The notes: generated by a model from the letters alone, not told the origin. A stretch of 33,076 nucleotides of DNA from Phycisphaerae bacterium (GCA_016929245.1 JAFGJE010000187.1:1-33076); one strand, 5' to 3'; counted from the stretch's first letter, positions 23,691 through 31,391 are shown. Made by a program: numbers and translations.

Positions 23691-25214
23691 ATGAAGTCAC
23701 GCGCGATTGGTATTCTTGTTGCGGTGGTATTGCTCCTGGGCGCTTCGGGAGTCTTTCTCCTTTGGCGACGTCCCGGCGCGTCGGATTCCCCGGCCGCGCC
23801 CCCGTCAGGTCGATCCGTGCGGGAGGCGGCCTACGAGCAACTGGATGCGATTCGACGCGTCAAACGTCGGCAATTGGGGGAGTACCTGGACCGTATCCGG
23901 AAAACCGCCGTCGAACTTCGTGACGATCCGGTTCTGCGGAAATGTTTTTTCCTGGAACAGGACTTTTACACGCTCCGGCAGGGGGCTTCCGCCCCGTCCG
24001 ACGCCGTCGCGGCGATGCGGCAGCTTCGGGACCATATCCTGGTGCATTGTCTTCAGAAGTATCGGATGTTTTATAATATTCTGTTCGTCGATCCGCGGGG
24101 GGACGTTTTTTCCACGGTGATGCGGGCGGATTATCGCGGACAGAATTTACGGAACGGCGCGTTGGGGGAAACTTCCCTCGGCCGGCGCCTGCGGGACATG
24201 CCCGCACGGGCGTTTCTGGACTACGAATTTTCCACGGTCTCCCGAAGACCCTCGGCGTTCTTCGTCGAACCGGTGCACCGGGACGGCGTCCTGGCCGGCT
24301 GGTTCGTATTGCAGTGTTCGATCAATAATATCAACGACATCTTCGTCCGGGATGAAAACCTGGGCCGCACCGGAGAGGTGTTCCTGGTCAACCGGGATTG
24401 TCAGATGCTCACCGACTCCCGCTTCCAGGCGGATTCCAGCATTCTGAACCTGCACCTGTCGCCGGAGAACATCCAAAGCAAGTTCGCCGAGGGGCAGGGA
24501 CACAAAATCGTCACCGACTATCGCGGGTTTCGCGCGATGACCTCCTTCGAGGTGTGTTCCGTGATGGGCAGCGAGTGGCTGCTGGTGGCGAAAATCGACG
24601 AAGCCGAAGTCCTCACCAACGAATACGCCCGATGTCGCGAGGAATTCCGTCCCCGCTTGCTGGCGGCGCTGCGGGAACAGAACGTCCGGTATTCCTCTCC
24701 CGCCGAACCGCCCTCGGGCGCGCTGCTTGTGGATATGGACGAGTTCCGCAAGGCCCGCGCCTCCGAATCGCTGGTGACCTACGGGGTGGGAACCTGCACG
24801 GCGATTCTGATTCACCTGCCAGGCCGGTTCGCCTACCTGGCGCACGCCGGCAGCTACGATTCCCTCTACGGCGGGGGGAACCAGGACCTGCTGCGCAACA
24901 TGATCAAACGAATCTGCACGTATGAAATTCCCCCGTCCCGGATCCGTCGATTGCGGGTGGTTCTCGTCGCGCCGCACATGGATACGATCGCCCGGGCCGT
25001 GGATACTCTCGTGGAGGAGGGAATTTTTCTCACGCAGATTCGCTTCATGCGAAATCCCGACGCGAGCACAGCCGACGTCCGGCACGACGTGAACACCGGA
25101 ACCACCCTCGTGAAGTGGATGTCCAGGCAGCCGGGAAGTCCCACCACGTGGCAACGCGACACGGACGTTCCTCGCGTGGGCGATCTGATGCGAGAGACGC
25201 TCGCGCGGGAGTGA
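23691..25214 (+). CDS. Membrane-anchored Cache-like sensor fused to a CheD-like deamidase domain
   Basis: A 507 aa protein. The start at 23691 is chosen because the signal anchor follows directly (MKSRAIGILVAVVLLLGASGVFLLW); the track start at 23544 overlaps the PPC gene. Residues about 42-310 look like a double-Cache extracellular sensor: a long helix (AAYEQLDAIRRVKRRQLGEYLDRIR), then FYNILFVDPRGDVF, WFVLQCSINNINDIF, LGRTGEVFLVNRDCQMLTDS and SEWLLVAKID. Residues about 340-480 resemble CheD (SLVTYGVGTCTAILIH...AYLAHAGS) and keep Thr363, Cys369 and His385 at CheD triad spacing. CheD deamidates receptor glutamines in the cytoplasm. No second membrane helix is visible, so this domain would lie outside. 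No chemotaxis genes are nearby. Sensor and CheD calls are by eye. Confidence 0.7.
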   Translation: MKSRAIGILVAVVLLLGASGVFLLWRRPGASDSPAAPPSGRSVREAAYEQLDAIRRVKRRQLGEYLDRIRKTAVELRDDPVLRKCFFLEQDFYTLRQGASAPSDAVAAMRQLRDHILVHCLQKYRMFYNILFVDPRGDVFSTVMRADYRGQNLRNGALGETSLGRRLRDMPARAFLDYEFSTVSRRPSAFFVEPVHRDGVLAGWFVLQCSINNINDIFVRDENLGRTGEVFLVNRDCQMLTDSRFQADSSILNLHLSPENIQSKFAEGQGHKIVTDYRGFRAMTSFEVCSVMGSEWLLVAKIDEAEVLTNEYARCREEFRPRLLAALREQNVRYSSPAEPPSGALLVDMDEFRKARASESLVTYGVGTCTAILIHLPGRFAYLAHAGSYDSLYGGGNQDLLRNMIKRICTYEIPPSRIRRLRVVLVAPHMDTIARAVDTLVEEGIFLTQIRFMRNPDASTADVRHDVNTGTTLVKWMSRQPGSPTTWQRDTDVPRVGDLMRETLARE

Positions 25215-25287
25215 CTTACGCCTGCTTGTCCAGCGAAGCGATCTACCTCAGCCGCTCGCGGATCGGCATGGTTCCGCCGTCGTGGTT

Positions 25288-26766
25288 CTACAGATTCCGC
25301 AATCGCACCTGGGCTTTGACGGCCCAGGTGGTATCGGGATATTTTCGGATGATTTTGTCCAGGTATTTCTTGGCCAGGTCGGGTTTGCCCTGTTCGAGCA
25401 GGGCGTCGGCCATGTTCAGCCAACCCTTACAATCGTGGGCGGCCTGCTGGTCGCGGATCTTCCGTTGCAAATGGTCGTCCGAACGAAGACGATCCAGACG
25501 TTTTTTCACGTCGGCGGCGTCGTCGGATTTGGGATACCGCTGAAGATACGATTCGTACAGGCGGATCGCCTCGGAGAACCGGCCTTGGTTTTCGGCGGCG
25601 TCGGCTTTGGCTTTCAGTTGCCGGGCCTGTTCGTTTTTGCGCTGTCGCGCGAGGGTCTTCTGAATCTCCGGGTCGGATTGGAGTTTCTTCAGCCTCTCCG
25701 TCGCCTCCTCGCCGAAGTGCGAACCCTTGAATTCCTCGGCCAGCTCTTCCAGCAGGTTCTGCGCGAGGGGATACTCCTTCTTTTCCAGCACCGCCGCGGC
25801 GCGGTCGAGTTGGGCCCGCGCCTTGGCGGACAGGCGCGTCGCGGCGATGTCCGCCTGCTGGCAGACCACCTCGTTGGGATCCACGTGCGCGAGGGTTTCG
25901 TACAAATCCAGCGCCAGACCGAGTCGTTTCGTCTTGTCATACACCTTCGCCCTGGCGAGGCGATCGGAGGCGTCGCGCAGCGGGCCGTTGGCGATCAGCC
26001 ATTCCCGGAGTTTCGATCCGGGGAACAGTTCGACGTGCCCGGTCTTCGGCCAGATTTCCAGCGTGACCGCGGAATTCATGTCCTTGAAATGGTCCGCGGC
26101 GGTCTCGACGTATTTGCGGTGCGGGTCGCGGTCGCCGCAGGCGAGGAACACCGGCAGCTTGTAGAGCGATTTGCGACGCTTGGGTGCTTCGGGTTTGCTC
26201 ATCCCCCCGCCCAGCATCACTCCGCCGGCCCACTGGGCTTCGGGCATGTGGTTGAGCATACCGGCGGCGTAGAACGCGCCCTTGGAATATCCCCCGACAA
26301 AGAGCAACTCGAGATTCATCCGCACCTGGCGATGCACGCCGCGCAGGACGCGCTTGAGAATCTCGACGTCCTTGGTCTTCATGTAATCGTATCCCTCCCG
26401 CCCGGACTGTTGGTATCCCACACCGACGAGGACGAAATGCTCGCCCTCCAGGACCGTCCGGAACGGTTCCGTGGTCGGTTTGTCGTTCATGCTGTGATAA
26501 CAGAATATCACCGGCCAGCGGCGGTTGGGGGTGTAGTCCTTCGGGAGATAGACCATGTAATATCCGTGCTCGCCGAGGTCCTTCAGGGGAACGCGCGTTT
26601 CCTTCCCCGGCGCCAGCGCCGGCAGGGGAGATTCATCCGCGGAGTTGGCTTCCCGCAGCAGAAGGTCGATTTCATCCAGCTCCGCGAAACAGGGCGACGC
26701 GAGAAAACTCCAAACGCCCCCGGCTGTCAGGATAAGGATACAGGCAATCGGTGAATAACGTTTCAT
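25288..26766 (-). CDS. Secreted alpha/beta hydrolase (esterase/PHB-depolymerase type) with TPR-like C-terminus
   Basis: A 492 aa protein from the ATG at 26766 (GGAGG 11 nt upstream; a GTG at 26778 is the track start). A Sec signal ends near SPCFA. Residues about 55-270 are an alpha/beta hydrolase: YYMVYLPKDYTPNRRWPVIFCYH, the nucleophile elbow GGYSKGAF, an Asp candidate in ACGDRDP and a His candidate in KTGHVEL. Residues about 275-492 are helical TPR-like repeats (AVLEKKEYPLAQNLLEELAEEFKGS, GRFSEAIRLYESYLQRYPKSDDAADV, GKPDLAKKYLDKIIRKYPDTTWA). The repeats resemble YbgF/BamD-type scaffolds, so the enzyme is probably held in an envelope complex. The substrate is unknown. The gene converges on the Cache/CheD-like gene. 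Confidence 0.85.
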   Translation of the reverse strand: MKRYSPIACILILTAGGVWSFLASPCFAELDEIDLLLREANSADESPLPALAPGKETRVPLKDLGEHGYYMVYLPKDYTPNRRWPVIFCYHSMNDKPTTEPFRTVLEGEHFVLVGVGYQQSGREGYDYMKTKDVEILKRVLRGVHRQVRMNLELLFVGGYSKGAFYAAGMLNHMPEAQWAGGVMLGGGMSKPEAPKRRKSLYKLPVFLACGDRDPHRKYVETAADHFKDMNSAVTLEIWPKTGHVELFPGSKLREWLIANGPLRDASDRLARAKVYDKTKRLGLALDLYETLAHVDPNEVVCQQADIAATRLSAKARAQLDRAAAVLEKKEYPLAQNLLEELAEEFKGSHFGEEATERLKKLQSDPEIQKTLARQRKNEQARQLKAKADAAENQGRFSEAIRLYESYLQRYPKSDDAADVKKRLDRLRSDDHLQRKIRDQQAAHDCKGWLNMADALLEQGKPDLAKKYLDKIIRKYPDTTWAVKAQVRLRNL

Positions 26767-26863
26767 GGGTGCAAACACCTCCCATACGAGTCTATCGTTG
26801 ATACCACGCTACAGTAGTATACCGTTTTACCGGGTGTTTTGCGAAGTAAAGTGACGCCTTCCA

Positions 26864-26916
26864 GTGGCACCTTCAAGAAACGGGAGTTGTCGTGTACTCC
26901 CGTTTCTTGTGGGTGC
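26864..26916. repeat. Hairpin repeat family A, copy 2
   Basis: GTGGCACCTT, stem CAAGAAACGGGAG / CTCCCGTTTCTTG (13 bp, perfect), 10-nt loop, TGGGTGC. The stem is longer and unrelated in sequence to the other copies, but the outer ends are the same. Confidence 0.8.
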
Positions 26917-26983
26917 GGATGGTAAGAGGAAGGGGATGTTTTTGAACACAAACCGGATGTATTCCATGTCCCGAAGGGACAAA

Positions 26984-27178
26984 AGCGTTTAGCCGGGGCG
27001 TGAGCGGAGCGAACCCCCGGTTATAGGTTTTTTGTTTCAGAGTCCCTTCGGGACGACAGCGAACCGGGGATATCCTTCCATTTGGCAAAATCCCAACATC
27101 GCTGGCGTCCCGTTGGGACTTGGAATTTCGAGAACCATTTTCCGGGGGTTCGCTGCGCTCACGCCCCGGCTAAACGCT
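26984..27178. repeat. Inverted repeat, family C (37-bp arms)
   Basis: Arm 1 (26984-27020) begins AGCGTTTAGCCGGGGCGTGA and arm 2 (27142-27178) is its reverse complement with one mismatch. Between and beside them are small GTCCC-nnn-GGGAC hairpins (26968-26980, 27041-27053, 27107-27119) and AGCCCTGTCGGGCT. The direct repeat AACCGGATGT flanks the whole at 26951 and 27206. With the family A copy this fills most of the 635-bp gap before padR. No ORF is convincing there. Confidence 0.75.
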
Positions 27179-27302
27179 GCCAGCCCTGTCGGGCTTCCAT
27201 ACCGAACCGGATGTTTTGGATTTTCAAAATGTGGGAATAGGTGATGACTCGCGCCCGGGACTACTATCAAAAAACAATAGTACAAAAATATTCCCTTCCC
27301 CC

Positions 27303-27350
27303 TTGTCTTACCTTGTCTGCCTAGGTATAATACATAGGCAGTCGATGTAT
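27303..27350 (+). promoter_or_regulatory. Promoter and operator-like palindromes of the PadR operon
   Basis: TTGTCT (27303-27308), 17 bp spacer, TATAAT (27326-27331). Two interlocking inverted repeats overlap it: CTGCCTA-N11-TAGGCAG (27317-27341) across the -10 box, and ATACAT-N9-ATGTAT (27330-27350) just after. PadR proteins bind ATGT-N8-ACAT-like sites at their own promoters, so autoregulation is likely. Confidence 0.7.
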
Positions 27351-27401
27351 GGGTCGCCTGGAAAATAACACTTTTATCCATGATTCGGGAAAGGACGGTG
27401 G

Positions 27402-27743
27402 ATGATGGATTTTTCGCAGGATCTGGTGCGGGGGAGCGTTCTTCCGATCATTTTGTCGTTGTTGCGGGAAGAGTCGATGTACGGCTACCAGATGGTCAAG
27501 AAGGTCAACGCGCGGACGAACGGGCTGTTGGAATGGAAGGAAGGGACGTTGTATCCCGCGTTGCATCGCCTGGAGGGGGCGGGGTTGATCGCCAGCCGCT
27601 GGGATTCCGCCGGCGGAAAGGACGGCGGCCGGCAGCGGAAATATTATTCCATCACGCCCAGGGGTCGGCGTGAACTGGAGAAACGATCGGAGGAATGGAA
27701 GTTGTTCAGCCAGGCTGTCAACGCCTGCCTGTGGGGGGCGTGA
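27402..27743 (+). CDS. PadR-family transcriptional regulator
   Basis: A 113 aa winged-helix regulator of the short PadR-s2 type. Signatures are DLVRGSVLPIILSLLREESMYGYQMVKKV, the recognition region WKEGTLYPALHRLEGAGLIASRW, the wing GGRQRKYYSITPRGRRELEKR and a short dimerisation helix. The start may be 27402 or 27405; AAGGA lies 6 nt before the first. It is followed after 3 bp by a HAAS-domain membrane protein, the standard partner arrangement in which PadR represses a membrane-stress or cell-envelope operon. Palindromes over its promoter support autorepression. Confidence 0.95.
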   Translation: MMDFSQDLVRGSVLPIILSLLREESMYGYQMVKKVNARTNGLLEWKEGTLYPALHRLEGAGLIASRWDSAGGKDGGRQRKYYSITPRGRRELEKRSEEWKLFSQAVNACLWGA

Positions 27744-27746
27744 GCG

Positions 27747-30047
27747 ATGGCCGACAACGAACCCATTCACAATAAACTCATAGCACGCCTGACGGACCGA
27801 TTGGCGGGCGATCCGGAACTGCAAGCCGACGTCGCCCACGAACTGCAAACACACCTCGAAGACGCGGAGGAAGAATTCCGCGAAGCGGGCCTGGACGATG
27901 AAAAAGCGCAGCAGGAGGCCGTCAAGGCGATGGGCGACCCGGAAGAAATCTCCCAACAGCTCTTCCAGGCCAACCGCACCCGAATGCGTTTCCGGGCCGT
28001 GATCCGCTGGACCGCAAGCCTGGCACTCCTGCCGGCGGCGATGGTGGTGGTGGCGGTGTTGTTTTATTTTATGACGGGCGGTGGAATTTTTGATGATATC
28101 GATAGACTTACCACGTCGATTCAATCAGGGCAACTCGGGGAGAATGCAGGCCCATTTCATTGGTCGCGGCAACTCTCGGAAGAGGATATATTCGTCCTTC
28201 AGGGAGACATCAAGGCAGGAAATTCCATCGAGCGGGAGAAGTCCATTTCCAACCGCTGGCCTGACGATCCGGTGTATTACGGAAATTACTTCGTTGCCGC
28301 CGTTAGCAGATATTACGGAAAAGACGGCCAACTTCGGGCATCATTTCTCAAAAAGAGTATGGAGATGGCGGATCACGGCGAAAAGGTTGATCCCGACAAT
28401 GCGTTTTATAATTTCATAAAAGCCGGTTGGCTGATCGAAGCATCCTGCATGTTGGAAGACGATCCTTCACGACAAATTGAATCGATTGATTCGGATGAGA
28501 AAAGAAAATCAATATCCTTCTACAAAATTACAATTACGGATCCCGTTGGATTTCAGCAAGGCATCAAGGAGTTGCGTCGCGGCCTGCTGAAATCGTTTTA
28601 CTCTTCAAGATCCCTGGACATGCTAGAGCTTCGCCTGTCCCTGCTTCCACCACCGCAGTCAATGGCGGACATTATCAGTCGAGTCATTATGGAAGTTAGT
28701 GCACTTCTTCCCCCTATGACCAGTTTTCGCGCACTTGGAAAAATCCTCGGAGCGTATGCGGTGGACTTGGCGGAAGCCGGCGATATCACGGCTGTGGAAC
28801 TTGCACGATCTGTAGAAAAAATGGCGAACCTGATCGGTTCTGAAAGTAGAACGTTTATTGAAATACTGGTTGCATTAGCATGTCGTATGAATGCTTTGGC
28901 GAGTTTGGAACTGGTGGGAAAGGAATTGCATAATCCGACCTTGAGCAAAAACGCATTTCAGGAGCGACGACAGCAGGGGAAATTCTGGCGGGATTTAAGG
29001 GATAATTCTGGTATGGACAGGCAGGAGCTTCGGAAGGAACTACGGCACGCGGGAATGTTCTGGAGTGTTCTGATGCCCGGCGGTGTAGCCGGTTATCGCG
29101 CGGAGTATGAACCTCTTCGGACGGTGGAGTGTTTTGTGGTTCTGGAAATTGCTTTGTTGATCCTTCTGGTGGGGATGGTGCTTCTATCATGTTCATTTGG
29201 TCTGCCGATATTGATCTGGTTGATCTCCTGCCGTCGAAGCGAGAGCAGGCCGATCCTGCTGTTTGTCGGCTGGCGGAGAATCGGGCGGATTGTCCTGATC
29301 TCCATCGTTTTGCCGCTGGTGGTTTACGGCCTGTACGTCAGCTGGCAGATATTCCGTCCCGACGCGTACGGTCTGAACCACGCAATGGGTCGTTGGATGG
29401 TGGAATTGGCCATTTTTCTGTGTGCCGTATTTTTCCTGCTGCTGTCAACGAGCTACCGGGCGATCCATCAGCGATGTGAGGAAATCGGCGTTCCCGTCCC
29501 TCCGACAATCACACGACGAAAACGGATTGGTTTTCTGATCGCCGCCGGACTGGTTCTGCTGGTTTGCGGAACCTATATCATTGGTTGGTGGGCAGGACCT
29601 TTTCAACTGGATGATCCTAAAGGAGAATATTGGATTCCTCCACTGGCTTTCCTAACCGCATTAATAGGGCGGGACTCCAATCATTCAAAATTTCTCATGG
29701 ATTTCTTTCTGGTTCTTGTGATGTTGTGTTTCTTCATAATCTGGTTATTGAGTGAAGGGGTCGAATTGTTCCGTCGCGGGCGAAAAGCATTTCGTCGAAC
29801 CTTCATTCGCAGTTCCATGCCGATCCTGTGTTCCGCGGTCATCGTCGTGGGCCTGGCCGTCGGGAGCGTGTTGTCTCTTGGGGAACGTTGCGCCGCGAAG
29901 CGTGTGACGGGAAACGCGGCTTTTGGGATACTGTCAGAAACCGAGCGTGGTGGAATTCGCCTTCTGCGGGAGAAATTCCTCCAATGGCGGCGGGAAGATG
30001 GAACGCAGGCAGCCGGGAGCGGGGAGCAGGCGGCCGGACAGCGATAA
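27747..30047 (+). CDS. HAAS-domain multi-pass membrane protein
   Basis: A 766 aa inner-membrane protein. Residues about 8-75 are a HAAS/DUF1700-type helical domain (LTDRLAGDPELQADVAHELQTHLEDAEEEFREAGLDDEKAQQEAVKAMGDPEEIS), regularly encoded after PadR genes. One membrane helix follows (about 92-112). A large soluble domain of about 350 residues comes next (SIEREKSISNRWPDDPVYYGNYFVAAVSRYYG..., helical and TPR-like in places). From about 470 to the end are some six to seven more helices (LEIALLILLVGMVLL, VLISIVLPLVVYGLYV, IFLCAVFFLLLST). The middle domain (about 28080-28950) is noticeably more AT-rich than the rest of the window. The biochemical role is unknown; it may be the sensor or target of PadR control. 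Confidence 0.8.
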   Translation: MADNEPIHNKLIARLTDRLAGDPELQADVAHELQTHLEDAEEEFREAGLDDEKAQQEAVKAMGDPEEISQQLFQANRTRMRFRAVIRWTASLALLPAAMVVVAVLFYFMTGGGIFDDIDRLTTSIQSGQLGENAGPFHWSRQLSEEDIFVLQGDIKAGNSIEREKSISNRWPDDPVYYGNYFVAAVSRYYGKDGQLRASFLKKSMEMADHGEKVDPDNAFYNFIKAGWLIEASCMLEDDPSRQIESIDSDEKRKSISFYKITITDPVGFQQGIKELRRGLLKSFYSSRSLDMLELRLSLLPPPQSMADIISRVIMEVSALLPPMTSFRALGKILGAYAVDLAEAGDITAVELARSVEKMANLIGSESRTFIEILVALACRMNALASLELVGKELHNPTLSKNAFQERRQQGKFWRDLRDNSGMDRQELRKELRHAGMFWSVLMPGGVAGYRAEYEPLRTVECFVVLEIALLILLVGMVLLSCSFGLPILIWLISCRRSESRPILLFVGWRRIGRIVLISIVLPLVVYGLYVSWQIFRPDAYGLNHAMGRWMVELAIFLCAVFFLLLSTSYRAIHQRCEEIGVPVPPTITRRKRIGFLIAAGLVLLVCGTYIIGWWAGPFQLDDPKGEYWIPPLAFLTALIGRDSNHSKFLMDFFLVLVMLCFFIIWLLSEGVELFRRGRKAFRRTFIRSSMPILCSAVIVVGLAVGSVLSLGERCAAKRVTGNAAFGILSETERGGIRLLREKFLQWRREDGTQAAGSGEQAAGQR

Positions 30048-30076
30048 TTCGGATATAAGGTTGGGGACTCGGTAAC

Positions 30077-30115
30077 GTGGCACCTTCAAGCGTCGCTTCG
30101 ACGCTTGTGGGTGCC
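30077..30115. repeat. Hairpin repeat family A, copy 3
   Basis: GTGGCACCTT, stem CAAGCGTCG/CGACGCTTG, CTT loop, TGGGTGCC. The outer GGCACC/GGTGCC also pairs. The inner stem differs from copies 1 and 2 with compensating changes. Confidence 0.8.
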
Positions 30116-30159
30116 GTTGTTTGACGGCGGCAGGGAGCAGGCAGCGGGGAAAAGATAAT

Positions 30160-30240
30160 AAAACAAACAAAAAACAACAACGCCGAGCAGCAAGCTGGAA
30201 TGGTCATCGGCTTGCCGTTCGGCGCTGTTGCATTTTCCCG
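30160..30240. terminator. Bidirectional terminator (repeat family D, copy 1)
   Basis: A roughly 56-nt imperfect hairpin, CAACAACGCCGAGCAGCAAG...GGCTTGCCGTTCGGCGCTGTTG (30174-30230). On the minus strand it is followed by TTGTTTTTTGTTTGTTTTATT, ending the metallophosphoesterase transcript. On the plus strand CATTTTCCC follows, possibly ending the HAAS gene. A close relative lies at 32175-32230. Confidence 0.7.
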
Positions 30241-30244
30241 TATC

Positions 30245-30336
30245 TCTGCGCGGTGGGAATCCTTTCCCACCGCGTTTCTTTCATCAACCTGGATAAAACA
30301 AAGACGCGGCGGGAAAGGATTCCCGCCGCGCAGAGG
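30245..30336. repeat. Paired GC hairpins (family E) forming a larger inverted repeat
   Basis: Hairpin 1, CGCGGTGGGAA-TCCT-TTCCCACCGCG (30249-30274), and hairpin 2, CGCGGCGGGAA-AGGA-TTCCCGCCGCG (30305-30330), each have 11-bp perfect stems. Their 4-nt loops are complementary (TCCT/AGGA), and with the CTCTG/CAGAG flanks the two halves are also an inverted repeat of each other. A related core is at 7427-7463. Confidence 0.7.
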
Positions 30337-30357
30337 TTTAGTAAGGTTTGTAGTTTT

Positions 30358-31293
30358 TTAGGCTTTTCGTAACGTAATCAGCGGCAGTTCCGGCCGGCAG
30401 TTGAAGCGGATGGGGATTTGGACCATCCCTAACCCGCGCGAGATGAAGACCGGGCATTGCGGGCCTTGCACCCAGCCTTCGGCGTATTTGCGGTACTGAA
30501 TCGGAAGGATCAACGGGCCGATCAGCGGCAGCCGCACCTGCCCGCCGTGCGTATGCCCGCAGAGCATCAGGTCGATCCGCACGCCGGGCGGCGTCACCTC
30601 CGCGTAATCCGGGTTGTGACACAAGACGATCCGCGGCACGTCGTCCGGCACGCCCTTCAACGCCGCCTTCGCGTCGGGCCGGGGATCGCGCGACCACACG
30701 TCGTTGACGCCCGCGAGGCACAAAACATCCCCACCGCGACGCAGCAGAACGTGGCGATTCGTCAGCAGCCCAATCCCCGCCGACTCCAGCGAAGCCACGA
30801 CCCCCGGCGCGTTGGTCCAGTAATCATGATTGCCCAGGACGGCGAACTTTTCCTTCGCGTGCAGGTCGCGGAATACCTCCACCAGCGCCGAGGTGATCGC
30901 GTCGGCACGGCTGACGTAGTCGCCGGTCAAGGCGACGATGTCGGGCTTCAGATCGTTGGTCATCTCCACGATCCGCCGGGCGTCGTCGAAATCGGACCAT
31001 CGTCCGACGTGGACGTCGGTGATCTGCGCGATCGTCGCGCCGTCCCAGGCGGCGCCCAGGTTCGGAAGGGAAAAGTCGTGTCGCGTGACCACAAAGCCGT
31101 GCGGCTCGATCGCCAGCGCGTCGACGGCGCCGGCCGTCACCGCCGCTCCGCCGGCCAGCGCGGAATATTTGATAAACTTCCGGCGCGTGAGTTTTTTCCC
31201 CTTCGGCGGGGGGGATTCCTTTTCCGGTTCGTCCTGCAGGGGGGGCATTTCGCTCGGAAGGAATGCGTCAGGTTGCGAGTGGGAGTTCGTCAT
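30358..31293 (-). CDS. Tat-exported metallophosphoesterase (YkuE-like)
   Basis: A 311 aa calcineurin-like phosphoesterase. The long N-terminus (about residues 1-35, proline- and charge-rich) precedes a twin-arginine motif TRRKFIKYSALAGGAAVTAGAV, so it is exported folded. Metal motifs in order: ITDVHVG (DxH), LTGDYV (GD), LGNHDY (GNHD), LCHNPD and CGHTHGGQVRLP (GHTH). The C-terminus (SRGLGMVQIPIRFNCRPEL) matches the YkuE/YaeI group, which acts on phospholipid or UDP-lipid substrates at the membrane. Starts at residue 1 or 16 are both possible, as no strong ribosome site is visible. It is transcribed alone toward the family D terminator, with a promoter candidate at 31303-31332. Confidence 0.93.
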   Translation of the reverse strand: MTNSHSQPDAFLPSEMPPLQDEPEKESPPPKGKKLTRRKFIKYSALAGGAAVTAGAVDALAIEPHGFVVTRHDFSLPNLGAAWDGATIAQITDVHVGRWSDFDDARRIVEMTNDLKPDIVALTGDYVSRADAITSALVEVFRDLHAKEKFAVLGNHDYWTNAPGVVASLESAGIGLLTNRHVLLRRGGDVLCLAGVNDVWSRDPRPDAKAALKGVPDDVPRIVLCHNPDYAEVTPPGVRIDLMLCGHTHGGQVRLPLIGPLILPIQYRKYAEGWVQGPQCPVFISRGLGMVQIPIRFNCRPELPLITLRKA

Positions 31294-31302
31294 GCCTTGA
31301 AT

Positions 31303-31332
31303 AGTATATCGGAATCAATCCCCACACGTCAT
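31303..31332 (-). promoter_or_regulatory. Candidate promoter of the metallophosphoesterase gene
   Basis: Minus strand ATGACG (31332-31327), 18 bp spacer, TATACT (31308-31303). The transcript would start within about 5 nt of the annotated ATG, so the mRNA would be almost leaderless, or translation may start at the internal ATG of residue 16. Confidence 0.4.
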
Positions 31333-31353
31333 AGGGAAAACAGATGAAACTGG

Positions 31354-31391
31354 GTGCCGTGGTTCGCGCAGCGCAGCGAAGCAACCACGTT
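31354..31391. repeat. Half-copy of palindrome family B
   Basis: GGGTGCCGTGGTTCGCGCAG...GAAGCAACCACG matches the left arm of the palindrome at 16984-17068. It folds on itself (CGTGGTT/AACCACG) but lacks the mirrored second arm. Confidence 0.7.

Larger units (their letters stand above)
30048..30357. other. Convergent intergenic region filled with three hairpin elements
   Basis: No gene. In order it holds family A copy 3 (30077-30115), family D copy 1 with T-tracts on both sides (30174-30240) and a pair of family E hairpins (30245-30336). It separates the plus-strand HAAS gene from the minus-strand metallophosphoesterase, so these hairpins can serve as terminators for both. Confidence 0.6.

Noticed and set aside
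24147-26754. ORFs 24147..25154 (minus) and 25282..26754 (plus)
   Set aside because: Antisense shadows of the Cache/CheD-like and alpha/beta hydrolase genes.
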